From positions 1,488,001 through 1,552,000 of the forward strand of contig JADJOI010000003.1 of the NCBI GenBank assembly GCA_016713875.1: a stretch of 64,000 nucleotides of DNA. The letters are read 5' to 3'. The stretch comes from Flavobacteriales bacterium (lineage in GTDB: Bacteria > Bacteroidota > Bacteroidia > Flavobacteriales_F > PHOS-HE28). Shown here one piece after another: positions 15,824 through 25,578 of the stretch. Position 1 is the first letter of the stretch, and every line of letters starts with the position of its first letter. The position numbers and the translations under genes are program-made. Below the pieces are notes generated by a model. It did not search any database. It saw only the letters and a program-made list of their open reading frames with translations, and was not told the origin of the DNA.

Positions 15824-16906
15824 GTGCGCACCGCGAACCTCCTCACCGGCCTCCTCCTGCTCCTCAGCGGCTGCGGCCGCAAGCAGGAGACCATCCGCCC
15901 CACCGTCGGGCCCATCACCGAGAGCGTGTACGCCAGCGGCATCGTGAAGGCCGCCGGCCAGTACCAGGTGTATCCCACGGTGACCGGAACGGTGATGGCG
16001 CTGCTGGTGAAGGAGGGCGACACCATCGCCGCGGGCACACCGCTGGTGCGCATCGACGACCGCACCGCAGGGGCCAGCGCCCGGATCAGCACGGCCCAGG
16101 TGCGGCTGCTGGAGCAGAACGCTGCGGAGAGCGGCCCCGTGCTCACCCAGCTGCGCGAGGCCGTGGAGCAGGCGCGCGACCGCTACACCGTGGACAGCAC
16201 CAACCACGCGCGGCAGAAGGCCCTGTGGGCCCAGCAGATCGGCAGCCGCAACGAGCTCGACCAGCGCGAACTGGCCTTCACCACCAGCCGCGCCGGCCAC
16301 ACCCGCGCCGTGAAGGCGCTGCAGGAAACACGCGACCGCCTGCGCACCGAGCTGGAGGTGGCCCGCAACAACGCCGCCATCAGCAGCGCCGGCCACGACG
16401 ACCGAACACCGCACAGCCTGATCGCCGGGGTGGTGTACGACCTGCTGGTGGAACCCGGTGAACTGGCCACGCCACAGAAGGCCATCGCCGTGCTCGGCAG
16501 CGCCACCGACCTGTACCTGGAGCTCGAGGTGGACGAGTACGACATCCGCCTGGTCAAGCCCGGCCAGCAGGCCCTCATCACGCTCGACAGCTACGACGGC
16601 ACCGCCTTCGAGGCCACGGTCACACGCATCATCCCGCTGATGGACCCGCGCTCGCGCACGTTCAAGGTGGAAGCGCATTTCAAGAAGGTCCCCGCGCAGC
16701 TCTACCCCAACCTCACTGCCGAGGCCAACATCGTGCTGCGCACCAAGGAGAACGCGCTCACCATCCCGGCCGCCTATCTCCTCCCCGGCGACTACGTGCT
16801 CACGGGTGCGGACCAGCGCGTGCAGGTGCGCACCGGCGCGCACGACCTGGAGAAGGTGGAGATCCTCGAAGGCATCACCGCCGACACGGATCTGCACAAG
16901 CCGTAG
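15824..16906 (+). CDS. Periplasmic adaptor (HlyD/MacA-type) lipoprotein of an ABC efflux system
   Basis: 360 residues. A lipobox (LLLSGC, Cys 17) follows a short signal. The protein has the membrane-fusion layout: beta-barrel/lipoyl half-motif (VMALLVKEGDTIAAGTPLVRID), a helical hairpin at about residues 85-185, the second lipoyl half and barrel (VYDLLVEPGELATPQKAIAVL). It bridges an inner-membrane ABC transporter to an outer-membrane channel; no TolC gene is nearby, so one encoded elsewhere must serve. GTG start chosen because it directly precedes the lipoprotein signal and follows the promoter element by 4 bases. Confidence 0.88.
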   Translation: MRTANLLTGLLLLLSGCGRKQETIRPTVGPITESVYASGIVKAAGQYQVYPTVTGTVMALLVKEGDTIAAGTPLVRIDDRTAGASARISTAQVRLLEQNAAESGPVLTQLREAVEQARDRYTVDSTNHARQKALWAQQIGSRNELDQRELAFTTSRAGHTRAVKALQETRDRLRTELEVARNNAAISSAGHDDRTPHSLIAGVVYDLLVEPGELATPQKAIAVLGSATDLYLELEVDEYDIRLVKPGQQALITLDSYDGTAFEATVTRIIPLMDPRSRTFKVEAHFKKVPAQLYPNLTAEANIVLRTKENALTIPAAYLLPGDYVLTGADQRVQVRTGAHDLEKVEILEGITADTDLHKP

Positions 16907-16912
16907 CACGGC

Positions 16913-18162
16913 ATGAAGCTGCTGCTCACCATCGCCCTCACGCTGCTGCGCGCCAAGCTGCGGCAGAGCATCGTGGCGGCCGTGGGCGTCATGTTCAGCA
17001 TCACCATGTTCGTGGCGCTGCTCGGCTTCATGAACGGGCTGAACGACCTGCTCGACGGCCTGATCCTGAACCGCACCCCGCACGTGCGCCTCTACAACGA
17101 ACTGCAGGCCTCGCCGAAGCAACCCATGGAGATGGCCGACGGCGATACCTCGACGCACCACTTCGTGCGCTCGGTGAAGCCCAAGGACGACCTGCCGCGG
17201 CTGCGCAACGCCGAGGCCATCATGCAGGCCATGGAGCGCGACCCACGGGTGATGGCCGTATCACCCAGGCTGGTGGCGCAGGTCTTCTTCAACGTGGGCA
17301 CGGTGGACCTGAACGGTCAGGTGAACGGCATCGACGTGGTGCAGGAGATCCGCTACTACCGCTTCGCGGACTACCTCACCCAGGGCGATCCGCACGACCT
17401 GGCCACGGGCAACAACACCATCGTGCTCGGCAAAGGCTTGGCGGACATGATGGCGGCCGACATCGGCGAGACCGTTCAGGTGACCACCGCCAGCGGCGAC
17501 CGTGCGATGCTGCGCGTGGTGGGAATCTTCCAGAGCGGCATCGCCGACTACGACAAGGTGCAGTGCTACGCCAACATCAAGACCGTGCAGAAGCTGCTCG
17601 CGCGGCCCGGCAGCTACTACACCGACATCAACCTGAAGCTGCACGACCTCACCGCCGCGCCCGCCTTGGCCAAGGAGCTCGCCGCACGCTTCAAGGTGGA
17701 CGCCGTGGACGTGCAGACGGCGAACGCGCAGTTCGAGACCGGCAGCGACGTGCGCAGCATCATCAGCTACGCCGTGGGCGTGGTGCTGCTCATCGTGGCC
17801 GGCTTCGGCATCTACAACATCCTGAACATGATGATCTACGAGAAGCTCGACGCCATCGCCATCCTGAAGGCCACGGGTTTCAGCGGCAGTGATGTGCGGC
17901 GGATCTTCCTGCTGCTGAGCATGATCATCGGGCTGGTGGGCGGCTTCACCGGTCTGCTGGGCGGCTTCACCATGCAGACGGTGATCGACAACGTGCCCTT
18001 CGAGACCGCGGCGCTGCCCACCACGAAGACCTTCCCCATCGACTACGATCCCAAGTACTACATCATCGCCGTGAGCTTCGCGCTGCTCACCGCCTGGATC
18101 GCGGGCTGGTTCCCGGCGCGCAAGGCCGCCCAGGTGGACCCCGTCGAGATCATCCGCGGGAA

Positions 18163-18166
<4 letters not shown>
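16913..18166 (+). CDS. ABC transporter permease (MacB/DevC type)
   Basis: 417 residues: one N-terminal transmembrane helix (about 18-40), a large periplasmic MacB_PCD domain and three C-terminal helices of an FtsX domain, including the conserved YEKLDAIAILKATGFSGSDVRRIF coupling region. The order adaptor-permease-ATPase with separate permease and ATPase chains is like DevBCA. It starts 6 bases after the adaptor stop and overlaps the ATPase gene by 4 bases (ATGA). The exported substrate is unknown. Confidence 0.88.
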
Positions 18167-18846
<680 letters not shown>

Positions 18847-18849
18847 GGA

Positions 18850-21816
18850 TCAGCGCAGGCGGGCCGCCGCCGCGTCGTGCACCACCTGCTGGATCCGGGT
18901 GCGGATGTTGAGGTCCGACAGCGCCTTGTTGGCCGCCGTGGGATACACCCGGTTGCTGAGGAAGATGTACACGATGCCCTGCTCGGGATCGGCCCAGGCC
19001 ATGGTGCCGGTGAAGCCCGTGTGGCCGAAGCTGGCATAGCTGACGCAGGTGCAGGTGGGGCCACCCTTGCCGCGCACGGGTTTGTCGAAGCCCAGCCCGC
19101 GGCGGTTCTCCCCGGTCTTCGGCTCGGGGGCGCAGAACTGGCACCGGGTGAACTCCTCCACCACCGCCTCGCTGAGGTAGCGCCGGCCGTTGTACACGCC
19201 CTTGTTGAGCAGTACCTGGAACACCACGAACAGGTCCTCGGCATTCCCGAAGAGCCCGGCATGTCCGGCCACCCCGCCAAGCAGCGCCGCCGTGGGATCG
19301 TGCACGTCGCCCCACACCTGTTGCCGGCGGAGCTCGGGATCGTACTCGGTGGGGGCGATGCGCCAGCGCGGGAAGCGCCGCAGCGGCGTGTACCCGAGCC
19401 GGTCGAGCGCCAGGGGCCGGTAGAACACCGAGTCCACGTACCGGTCCAGGGAAGTGCCCGCCACCCGCTCCACCATCCGCTGGATGAGCAGCAGGCCGAG
19501 GTCGCTGTACTTGTACTCCTTCACCGGGTTGAGCGGTGTGCTCAGGATCCACCGCGGGAGGCTGTCGCGATAACTGGCGCTGATGTACGTCCGTTCGGCC
19601 ACACGCAGCGCATGCACGCTGTCCGGTTTCTCGGACACCACGCCGGGACGGGGTTCTTTGTTCGTCAGCAGGCGTTGATGGAAGGGCACCCAATCACGCA
19701 GCCCGGCCTGATGGGTGAGCACCTCGCGCAGGCCCAGGCGTGCATGGGCCTCATGCGACCCATTGAGCTCGGTGAGGTAGGTGCCCAGGTCGCGGTCCAG
19801 GTCGAGGCGGCCTTCATCCACGAGCTTCATCACGGCCAGGGTGGTGGCGGCCACCTTGGTGATGCTCGCGAGGTCGTACAGGTCGTCCGTGCGCACGCCA
19901 CGCTTGCCGTCGTAGGTGGGCTTTCCGTACGCCTTGTCCCACACCACGCGGCCGTCCACGGCCACAAGCACCTGGGCACCGGGATAGGCCTTGGCGGCGA
20001 TGCCCTCCTGAACGATGGCGTCGATGCCGACGAGGTCCGACGTCCGGAGGCCGGCCTCTTCCGGAAGTCCATAAGCGGTGCGGCCGGGCAAGGCCTCCCA
20101 GCGCTTGCCGTCCCCCGCTTCGAACTGGGCCGAGGCCGTCACCGGGAGGGTTCCGCCTACGGATCGGGCGCCGAACAGGGCCTGTGCGCAGAGATCGTGC
20201 ACATCGGCATCGTCCTCATAGCCGACCAGCAGACCGTCCAGCTCGCTGCTGCCGTAGGCGCGGGTAAGGCGGTATGGATTGCCGAACCAGGCGAGCACCG
20301 TGCGGTGGCGCCGTTGCACCTGCTGCAACACCTCGAACACCCGGTCGGGCGCACCGAAATCCTTGTCCACCCGATAGCTCGTGCGGTGCACGGAAGCGAT
20401 CACGAGGTCGTGGCCCTCGAGCGCGCGGAGCAGGCCGGCCAGGCTGTCGCGATGCAGGTCCTTGGGTACACCGATGCAGGTGATGCGCGCGTGGCGTGCC
20501 AGGTGCCGGTGGAAGATGTTACCCGCGCTGTCGCCGAAGGCGAGGGCGGCGATGCGGAGTCCTCCGGGGTCGGCGATGGGCAGCAGCCCTTCGCGGGAAC
20601 GCAGCGCGGTAATGGCCTGACCGAAGAGCGTGCGACGGAGCACACGGGCCGCGGGCGTATTGAGGTCGTCCGAAAGGCCTTCGGTGCGGACGACGGGTCG
20701 TTGATGCAGGCCGGCCCAACGCTTGGCGCGCAACACTTTGCGGCACTTGTGGTCGATGAGCTCGCGTGGCACGGATCCGCTGTCCACGGCCTGTTGGATG
20801 CGGTCGATCGCCTTCACCGGGTCCTGCGGGAAGAGCAGCACATCGTTGCCCGCGAGCAGCGCACGCAGCTCGATCTCGCCGGGCTTGTCGGCGTTGGCCA
20901 CCCCCTTCATGTTGAGGGCGTCGGTGAACACGAGCCCTTGGAAGCCGAGCTCGCGTTCGAGCAGTTCATTCACCACGGGCCGGCTGAGGGTGCTGGGCAG
21001 CCCGGGGGTGCTGTCGAGCGCGGGCACCTCCAGGTGGGCCACCATGATGGCGCTGAGCCCCTCCTCCATCAACCGCTGGAACGGATACAGCTCCAGGGAG
21101 TCGAGGCGGCCGCGAGGGTGCGCGATCAGGGGCAGGGCGTGGTGGCTGTCCGCATCGGTGTCGCCGTGGCCGGGGAAGTGCTTGGCGGTGGCGATGACGC
21201 CGCCGGCCTGCAGGCCGCGCATGTAGGCCACAGCCTTGCGGGCCACCAGTTCGCGCTGCTCGCCGAAGCTGCGGTCGTTGATCACCGGGTTCGCCGGGTT
21301 GTTGTTCACGTCGGCGACCGGGCTGAAGCTCACGTGCACGCCGAGCCGCTGCATCTGCCGGGCGATCTCGCGCCCCATCTCCTCGATGGCGGCGTCGTCC
21401 CGCAAGGCGCCCAGCGTCATCTGCTTGGGGAACCGCACCGTACTGTCCAGCCGCATCGCCAGGCCCCACTCCAGGTCCATGCCCACAAGCAGGGGCACGC
21501 GCGCGGCGGCCTGCCAGCGGTTGGTGAGGTGGGCCTGCCGCACGGGACCGCCTTGGAAGAAGATCAGCCCGCCCACCCCGTGGTCGCGCACGAGGCGGTC
21601 CACTTCGGCCACGTGATCCCCATCCTTATTGCTGTACGCCGCCACCATCATCAGCTGGGCGATGCGCTCGCGGGGGCCGAGGGTCGCCATCACGCTGTCG
21701 GCCCACTCGACATCCTCCATGAGGAAGGCCGGGGCCTGGCGTGATGGCGGAGGACCACCGCCCAGGGTCAGCACGGCCGAGGCGGCCAGGAGCGCGCGCT
21801 GGAGGAGGTTCGTCAT
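18850..21816 (-). CDS. GH3 beta-N-acetylhexosaminidase fused to a serine beta-lactamase-fold hydrolase
   Basis: 988-residue exported fusion. After a signal peptide, residues about 35-580 are a glycoside hydrolase family 3 unit with the NagZ-type KHFPGHGDTDADSHHALP around residue 210 and a GH3 C-terminal domain. Residues about 595-988 are a class C beta-lactamase/esterase-type domain with SITK (SxxK nucleophile, about 650), KYSD (YxN position, about 770) and HTGFTG (KTG position, about 935). Both halves keep their catalytic motifs, suggesting a two-step peptidoglycan remodelling enzyme cutting glycan and peptide. This architecture is known in Bacteroidota. A TAGCTTTG element at 21824-21831 lies 7 bases before the ATG. 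Confidence 0.9.
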   Translation of the reverse strand: MTNLLQRALLAASAVLTLGGGPPPSRQAPAFLMEDVEWADSVMATLGPRERIAQLMMVAAYSNKDGDHVAEVDRLVRDHGVGGLIFFQGGPVRQAHLTNRWQAAARVPLLVGMDLEWGLAMRLDSTVRFPKQMTLGALRDDAAIEEMGREIARQMQRLGVHVSFSPVADVNNNPANPVINDRSFGEQRELVARKAVAYMRGLQAGGVIATAKHFPGHGDTDADSHHALPLIAHPRGRLDSLELYPFQRLMEEGLSAIMVAHLEVPALDSTPGLPSTLSRPVVNELLERELGFQGLVFTDALNMKGVANADKPGEIELRALLAGNDVLLFPQDPVKAIDRIQQAVDSGSVPRELIDHKCRKVLRAKRWAGLHQRPVVRTEGLSDDLNTPAARVLRRTLFGQAITALRSREGLLPIADPGGLRIAALAFGDSAGNIFHRHLARHARITCIGVPKDLHRDSLAGLLRALEGHDLVIASVHRTSYRVDKDFGAPDRVFEVLQQVQRRHRTVLAWFGNPYRLTRAYGSSELDGLLVGYEDDADVHDLCAQALFGARSVGGTLPVTASAQFEAGDGKRWEALPGRTAYGLPEEAGLRTSDLVGIDAIVQEGIAAKAYPGAQVLVAVDGRVVWDKAYGKPTYDGKRGVRTDDLYDLASITKVAATTLAVMKLVDEGRLDLDRDLGTYLTELNGSHEAHARLGLREVLTHQAGLRDWVPFHQRLLTNKEPRPGVVSEKPDSVHALRVAERTYISASYRDSLPRWILSTPLNPVKEYKYSDLGLLLIQRMVERVAGTSLDRYVDSVFYRPLALDRLGYTPLRRFPRWRIAPTEYDPELRRQQVWGDVHDPTAALLGGVAGHAGLFGNAEDLFVVFQVLLNKGVYNGRRYLSEAVVEEFTRCQFCAPEPKTGENRRGLGFDKPVRGKGGPTCTCVSYASFGHTGFTGTMAWADPEQGIVYIFLSNRVYPTAANKALSDLNIRTRIQQVVHDAAAARLR

Positions 21817-21823
21817 GAGCGGT

Positions 21824-21831
21824 CAAAGCTA
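21824..21831 (-). promoter_or_regulatory. -7 element of the GH3 fusion gene
   Basis: TAGCTTTG on the minus strand, an exact TAnnTTTG match, 7 bases before the ATG at 21816. Confidence 0.55.
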
Positions 21832-21937
21832 CCCGGGGGCCCAGCGGGGCCTGGGCCGAGGTCCGGCACGGTTATCAACACGTACGCGGGGATGGCGGCG
21901 ATCATTGCGGATGGCGTGGGCCGCCCGGGCGGCGGGC

Positions 21938-21945
21938 TACCTTTG
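21938..21945 (+). promoter_or_regulatory. -7 element of the mutL-rhomboid operon
   Basis: TACCTTTG, an exact TAnnTTTG match, 22 bases before the ATG at 21968; predicts a leader of about 17 nt. Confidence 0.6.
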
Positions 21946-21967
21946 GCGGCTTCCGCGCATCGCACCG

Positions 21968-23812
21968 ATGGAGCCCCTGATCCGCCTGCTTCCCGACCAC
22001 GTGGCCAACCAGATCGCGGCCGGAGAGGTGGTGCAACGCCCGGCCAGCGTGGTGAAGGAGCTGCTGGAGAACAGTGTCGACGCGGGCGCCGGTCAGATCA
22101 CCCTGGTGCTGAAGGACGCAGGCCGCACCTTGGTGCAGGTGACGGATGACGGCCGGGGCATGGGCCCGGATGATGCGCGGCTGTGCTTCGAGCGGCACGC
22201 CACGAGCAAGATCCGCGCAGCGGACGACCTGCAGACCCTGCGCACCAAGGGCTTCCGCGGCGAGGCGCTCGCCAGCATCGCGGCGGTGGCGCAGGTGGAG
22301 CTGCGCACACGTCCACAGGCCGCTGAGCTCGGCACCCGCGTGGCGATGGAAGGGAGCCGGGTGCGGGCGCAGGAACCGGTGGCGATGGCCGCCGGCACCA
22401 CGGTCGCGGTGCGCAACCTGTTCTACAACATCCCGGCCCGACGGCTGTTCCTCAAGAGCGACGCCGTGGAGCTGAAGCATGTGCTGGAGGAGTTCCAACG
22501 CGTGGCGCTGGCCCATCCGGGCATCGGGTTCCAGGTGGTGCACAACGACCAGGAGCTCTTCCGCATGCCCGGCAGCGCGCCCGACGCCGCGGAGGGGGCC
22601 GCGCTCCGGCAGCGCGTGGTGCACCTGCTGGGCCGCCGCTACGATGAGCGGCTGGTGCCCGTGGAGGAGTCCACCGGTCATCTGCGCATCACGGGCTATA
22701 TCGGCAAGCCCGAGTTCGCGCGGCGCACGCGCGGCGAGCAGTACTTCTTCGTCAACCAGCGCTTCATCCGCAGCAGCTACCTGGAGCATGCGGTGCGCGC
22801 GGCGTTCGACGAGCTGGTGGCCCGCGACCACCACCCGGCCTGGTTCCTGTTCCTGGAGCTGGACCCCGCGCAGATCGACATCAACATCCACCCCACCAAG
22901 ACGGAGATCAAGTTCCGGGACGACCGCAGCGTGTATGCGGTGCTGCACGCGGCGCTGCGCCGGGCGCTGGGGCGCTTCAACATCGCACCGAGCCTCGACT
23001 TCGAGCCGGAGCCCGCCATCATGTCGGCCTTCGCCGGGATGCCGAGCGTGCCGGCCGTGGCCCCGGTGGTGAAAGCGCCCGATTGGCGCCCCCAGGACCT
23101 GGGGCCGCGACGCGACCCCACGGGATGGCAGCAGTTGTTCGACCTGCGCGACGGTCCGCCGGGCCCGATGTCACCGGACGACGGGAGCCCTGGACCGCTT
23201 GCTGCGCACGTGCTGCCCATGGGCGAGACCGAGGCCGATCACGGTCCACGCCCGGTGTTCCAGATGCAGGGCGGCTACATCGTGTCGCCGCTGCGGAGCG
23301 GATTGATGGTGGTGGACCGCAAACGGGCCTTGGAGCGCATCGCCTACGAGCGCGCCTTGAAGCGGTTGGAGCTGGGGAACGGCCCCAGCCAGGCCGAGCT
23401 CTTCCCGCGCAACATCGAGCTGGCCCCGCAGGACTTCGCGCTGGTGGGCGAGCTGTTGCCTGAGCTGCGCGCGCTGGGCCTGGACCTCGAGGTCTTCGGC
23501 GGGCGCACCATCACGGTCCGCGGCCTGCCGGCCGAGTCGATGAACGACGATCCGGCGGCCTTGCTGGACACCCTGATCGCGCAGCTCCACAGTGAACGTG
23601 GCACGCTGAGGCTCGAGCGGCATGCGGCGATCGCGCGGAGCATGGCCCGCAGTGTGGCAGCGCGCAGCGACGAGACCCCGGCACAGGAGCATCTCCGCGA
23701 CCTCGTCGACCGGCTCTTCGCCTGCGAGGTGCCCTATTGGACCCCGGGCGGCAAACCCACGTTGATCACCTTCGGGCTCGACGAGCTCGCCCAACGCTTC
23801 GACCGCGGATGA
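21968..23812 (+). CDS. mutL: DNA mismatch repair protein MutL
   Basis: 614 residues. The N-terminal GHKL ATPase is complete: IAAGEVVQRPASVVKELLENS, DAGAGQI, DDGRGM, TSKI and GFRGEALASI. A Pro-rich linker at about residues 350-430 leads to the C-terminal dimerisation domain. There the metal-binding endonuclease signature DQHAxxERxxYE is altered to DRKRALERIAYE, and the CPHGRP motif reads TPGGKP. Nicking activity is therefore doubtful, as in the E. coli protein. The ATG at 21968 begins at the conserved start of the ATPase domain. Overlaps the rhomboid gene by 4 bases (ATGA). Confidence 0.95.
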   Translation: MEPLIRLLPDHVANQIAAGEVVQRPASVVKELLENSVDAGAGQITLVLKDAGRTLVQVTDDGRGMGPDDARLCFERHATSKIRAADDLQTLRTKGFRGEALASIAAVAQVELRTRPQAAELGTRVAMEGSRVRAQEPVAMAAGTTVAVRNLFYNIPARRLFLKSDAVELKHVLEEFQRVALAHPGIGFQVVHNDQELFRMPGSAPDAAEGAALRQRVVHLLGRRYDERLVPVEESTGHLRITGYIGKPEFARRTRGEQYFFVNQRFIRSSYLEHAVRAAFDELVARDHHPAWFLFLELDPAQIDINIHPTKTEIKFRDDRSVYAVLHAALRRALGRFNIAPSLDFEPEPAIMSAFAGMPSVPAVAPVVKAPDWRPQDLGPRRDPTGWQQLFDLRDGPPGPMSPDDGSPGPLAAHVLPMGETEADHGPRPVFQMQGGYIVSPLRSGLMVVDRKRALERIAYERALKRLELGNGPSQAELFPRNIELAPQDFALVGELLPELRALGLDLEVFGGRTITVRGLPAESMNDDPAALLDTLIAQLHSERGTLRLERHAAIARSMARSVAARSDETPAQEHLRDLVDRLFACEVPYWTPGGKPTLITFGLDELAQRFDRG

Positions 23813-24582
23813 ACCCGAACGCGCTGCTGCCGCCGGTGGTGAAGAACCTGCTGATCATCAACGGCCTGTTCTTCCTCGCCAAGTTCAGTTTCCCCGCGGA
23901 CGAACTCGGTCGGAACACGCTGGACGCGACGTTGGGCATGTACTACGTGGGCTCCCCCCTCTTCCGGCCGTGGCAGGTGTTCACGCACCTCTTCCTGCAC
24001 GGCGACCTGGTGCACCTCTTCACCAACATGTTCGGCCTGTTCATGTTCGGCGGCCCAGTGGAACGCTACCTGGGCTCGAAACGCTTTCTGATCTACTATC
24101 TGGCCTGCGGCCTGGGCGCCGCGGCCCTGCATACGGGCGTGAACGCCTACGAGGTGCTGCGCGATGAGGCGGTGGTGGCCGCCTATGGTGCGGACGTGCA
24201 GGAGGTGCGCGATGCGGTGGCGGCCGGCTCCCTTGACGAGGCGGACCACATCCTGAACGGTGTGATGGCCAGCTACGGCGTGCCGCAACAGGCCCTCACC
24301 CAGCTCTTCTTCGACCACATGGGCACGATCATCGGCGCCTCGGGCGCGGTGTTCGGCATCCTGCTGGCCTTCGGCATGCTCTTCCCCGAGCAGGAGATAT
24401 TCCTGTTGCTGTTGCCGATCCCCATCAAGGCCAAGTACTTCGTGGTGATCTACGGTCTGGTGGAGCTGTTCATGGGCCTTAAGCAGAGCCCGGGCGACAA
24501 CGTGGCGCACTTCGCGCACCTGGGCGGCATGATCTTCGGCTTCCTCCTGCTGCGGCACTGGCGCCGCCGCATGCTGTTCTGA
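23809..24582 (+). CDS. Rhomboid family intramembrane serine protease (first of two)
   Basis: 257 residues, about six transmembrane helices. The catalytic Ser is in IIGASGAVFG and the His in HFAHLGG; the loop-1 WxVFTHLFLHGDLVHLFTNM block is typical. An insertion of about 60 mostly helical residues (DEAVVAAYGADVQEVRDAV) between the third and fourth helices is a feature of Bacteroidota rhomboids. The protease cleaves membrane proteins within or near the bilayer; targets unknown. Translationally coupled to mutL. Confidence 0.92.
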   Translation: MNPNALLPPVVKNLLIINGLFFLAKFSFPADELGRNTLDATLGMYYVGSPLFRPWQVFTHLFLHGDLVHLFTNMFGLFMFGGPVERYLGSKRFLIYYLACGLGAAALHTGVNAYEVLRDEAVVAAYGADVQEVRDAVAAGSLDEADHILNGVMASYGVPQQALTQLFFDHMGTIIGASGAVFGILLAFGMLFPEQEIFLLLLPIPIKAKYFVVIYGLVELFMGLKQSPGDNVAHFAHLGGMIFGFLLLRHWRRRMLF

Positions 24583-24687
24583 GCCGCCGTTGGCCCGTCC
24601 GGCGCGGACCGTTCGTGGAATACCTTTCCGGCCCGTGCGGAAGGGTCCGAACTTTGCGGGCACCCTGGAACGCATCCTAAGGCCACG

Positions 24688-25578
24688 ATGGGCATCCGCG
24701 ACGATGTGAGCATGCACTGGCGCACCGGCGGCGCCGCGGTCCGGCTCATCCTCATCAACCTCGGCGTCTTCCTGGTCTACCATGCGGTGGGCCTGGTGCT
24801 CTTCCTCACCGGCACCCCCGAGCCCGACCTGTTGACGTGGCTCATGGCCACCAGCCACCTGCCGTCACTGGCCCTTCGGCCCTGGACGGTGGTGACCTAC
24901 ATGTTCACCCACGCCGACGTGTTCCACATCTTCTTCAACCTGTTGATGCTGTGGTTCAGCGGGCGGTTGTTCGAGGACCTGTTGGGACCCAAGCGGCTGC
25001 TGGGCAACTACCTGCTGGGCGGGCTCTTCGGGCTGGCGCTGTATGTGCTGGCCTACAACCTGTTCCCGCCGTTCCAGCGCTTCGCCACGGGCAGCACCAT
25101 CCTGGGTGCATCGGCGGCCGTGATGGGCGTGTTCATCGGCATCGCCGCGTACCGGCCGGACATGGTGGTGCACCTGCTGCTCTTCGGAGCGGTGCGCTTG
25201 AAGTGGATCGCCCTGATCTACGTGGTGATCGACCTGGTGAGCATCCGGCAGGGCAGCAACAGCGGCGGCCACATCGCGCACCTGGGCGGAGCGCTGCTGG
25301 GTTACCTCACGGCGGTGCAGCTGCGGCGCGGGCGCGATATCGCCTCGGCCTTCATCGGCTGGTTCGAAGGCGCGTGGGACCTGCTGAGCGGCAGGAAGGC
25401 CCGGCGGCTGAAGGTGGCCCACCGCGGCCGGGTGGCCGTGATGGCCGACCAGGTGCCGGCCCACAAACGCGACAAGCAGGCCCGCGTGGACGCCATCCTG
25501 GACAAGATCAGCCGCAGCGGCTACGACAGCCTCAGCAAGGAGGAGAAGGACTTCCTGTTCAAGGCCAGCCATGAGTGA
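24688..25578 (+). CDS. Rhomboid family intramembrane serine protease with C-terminal DUF6576-like tail (second of two)
   Basis: 296 residues, six predicted transmembrane helices followed by a cytosolic tail. Catalytic Ser in TILGASAAVMG (GASA rather than GxSG) and His in HIAHLGG. The basic tail ends in VDAILDKISRSGYDSLSKEE, the small helical domain often appended to rhomboids in this phylum. A TACCTTTC element at 24621-24628 may provide an additional promoter in the 105-base gap to the first rhomboid. Overlaps the next gene by 8 bases. The two copies are diverged paralogues, not a recent duplication. Confidence 0.92.
   Translation: MGIRDDVSMHWRTGGAAVRLILINLGVFLVYHAVGLVLFLTGTPEPDLLTWLMATSHLPSLALRPWTVVTYMFTHADVFHIFFNLLMLWFSGRLFEDLLGPKRLLGNYLLGGLFGLALYVLAYNLFPPFQRFATGSTILGASAAVMGVFIGIAAYRPDMVVHLLLFGAVRLKWIALIYVVIDLVSIRQGSNSGGHIAHLGGALLGYLTAVQLRRGRDIASAFIGWFEGAWDLLSGRKARRLKVAHRGRVAVMADQVPAHKRDKQARVDAILDKISRSGYDSLSKEEKDFLFKASHE

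Noticed and set aside
14767..16461. A 564-codon frame overlapping the SIMPL and efflux adaptor genes
   Set aside because: Out-of-frame shadow; both real genes have signal sequences and family motifs in the other frames.
18877..21744. A 955-codon open frame antisense to the GH3 fusion
   Set aside because: Same reason: shadow of a gene with intact catalytic motifs; the translated product has no recognisable domain and a His/Gln/Ala-biased composition.
23809..25578. Recent tandem duplication of a rhomboid gene
   Set aside because: The two proteins differ in catalytic motif context (GASGA versus GASAA), insertion and tail, and share little DNA similarity; this is an old conserved pair.
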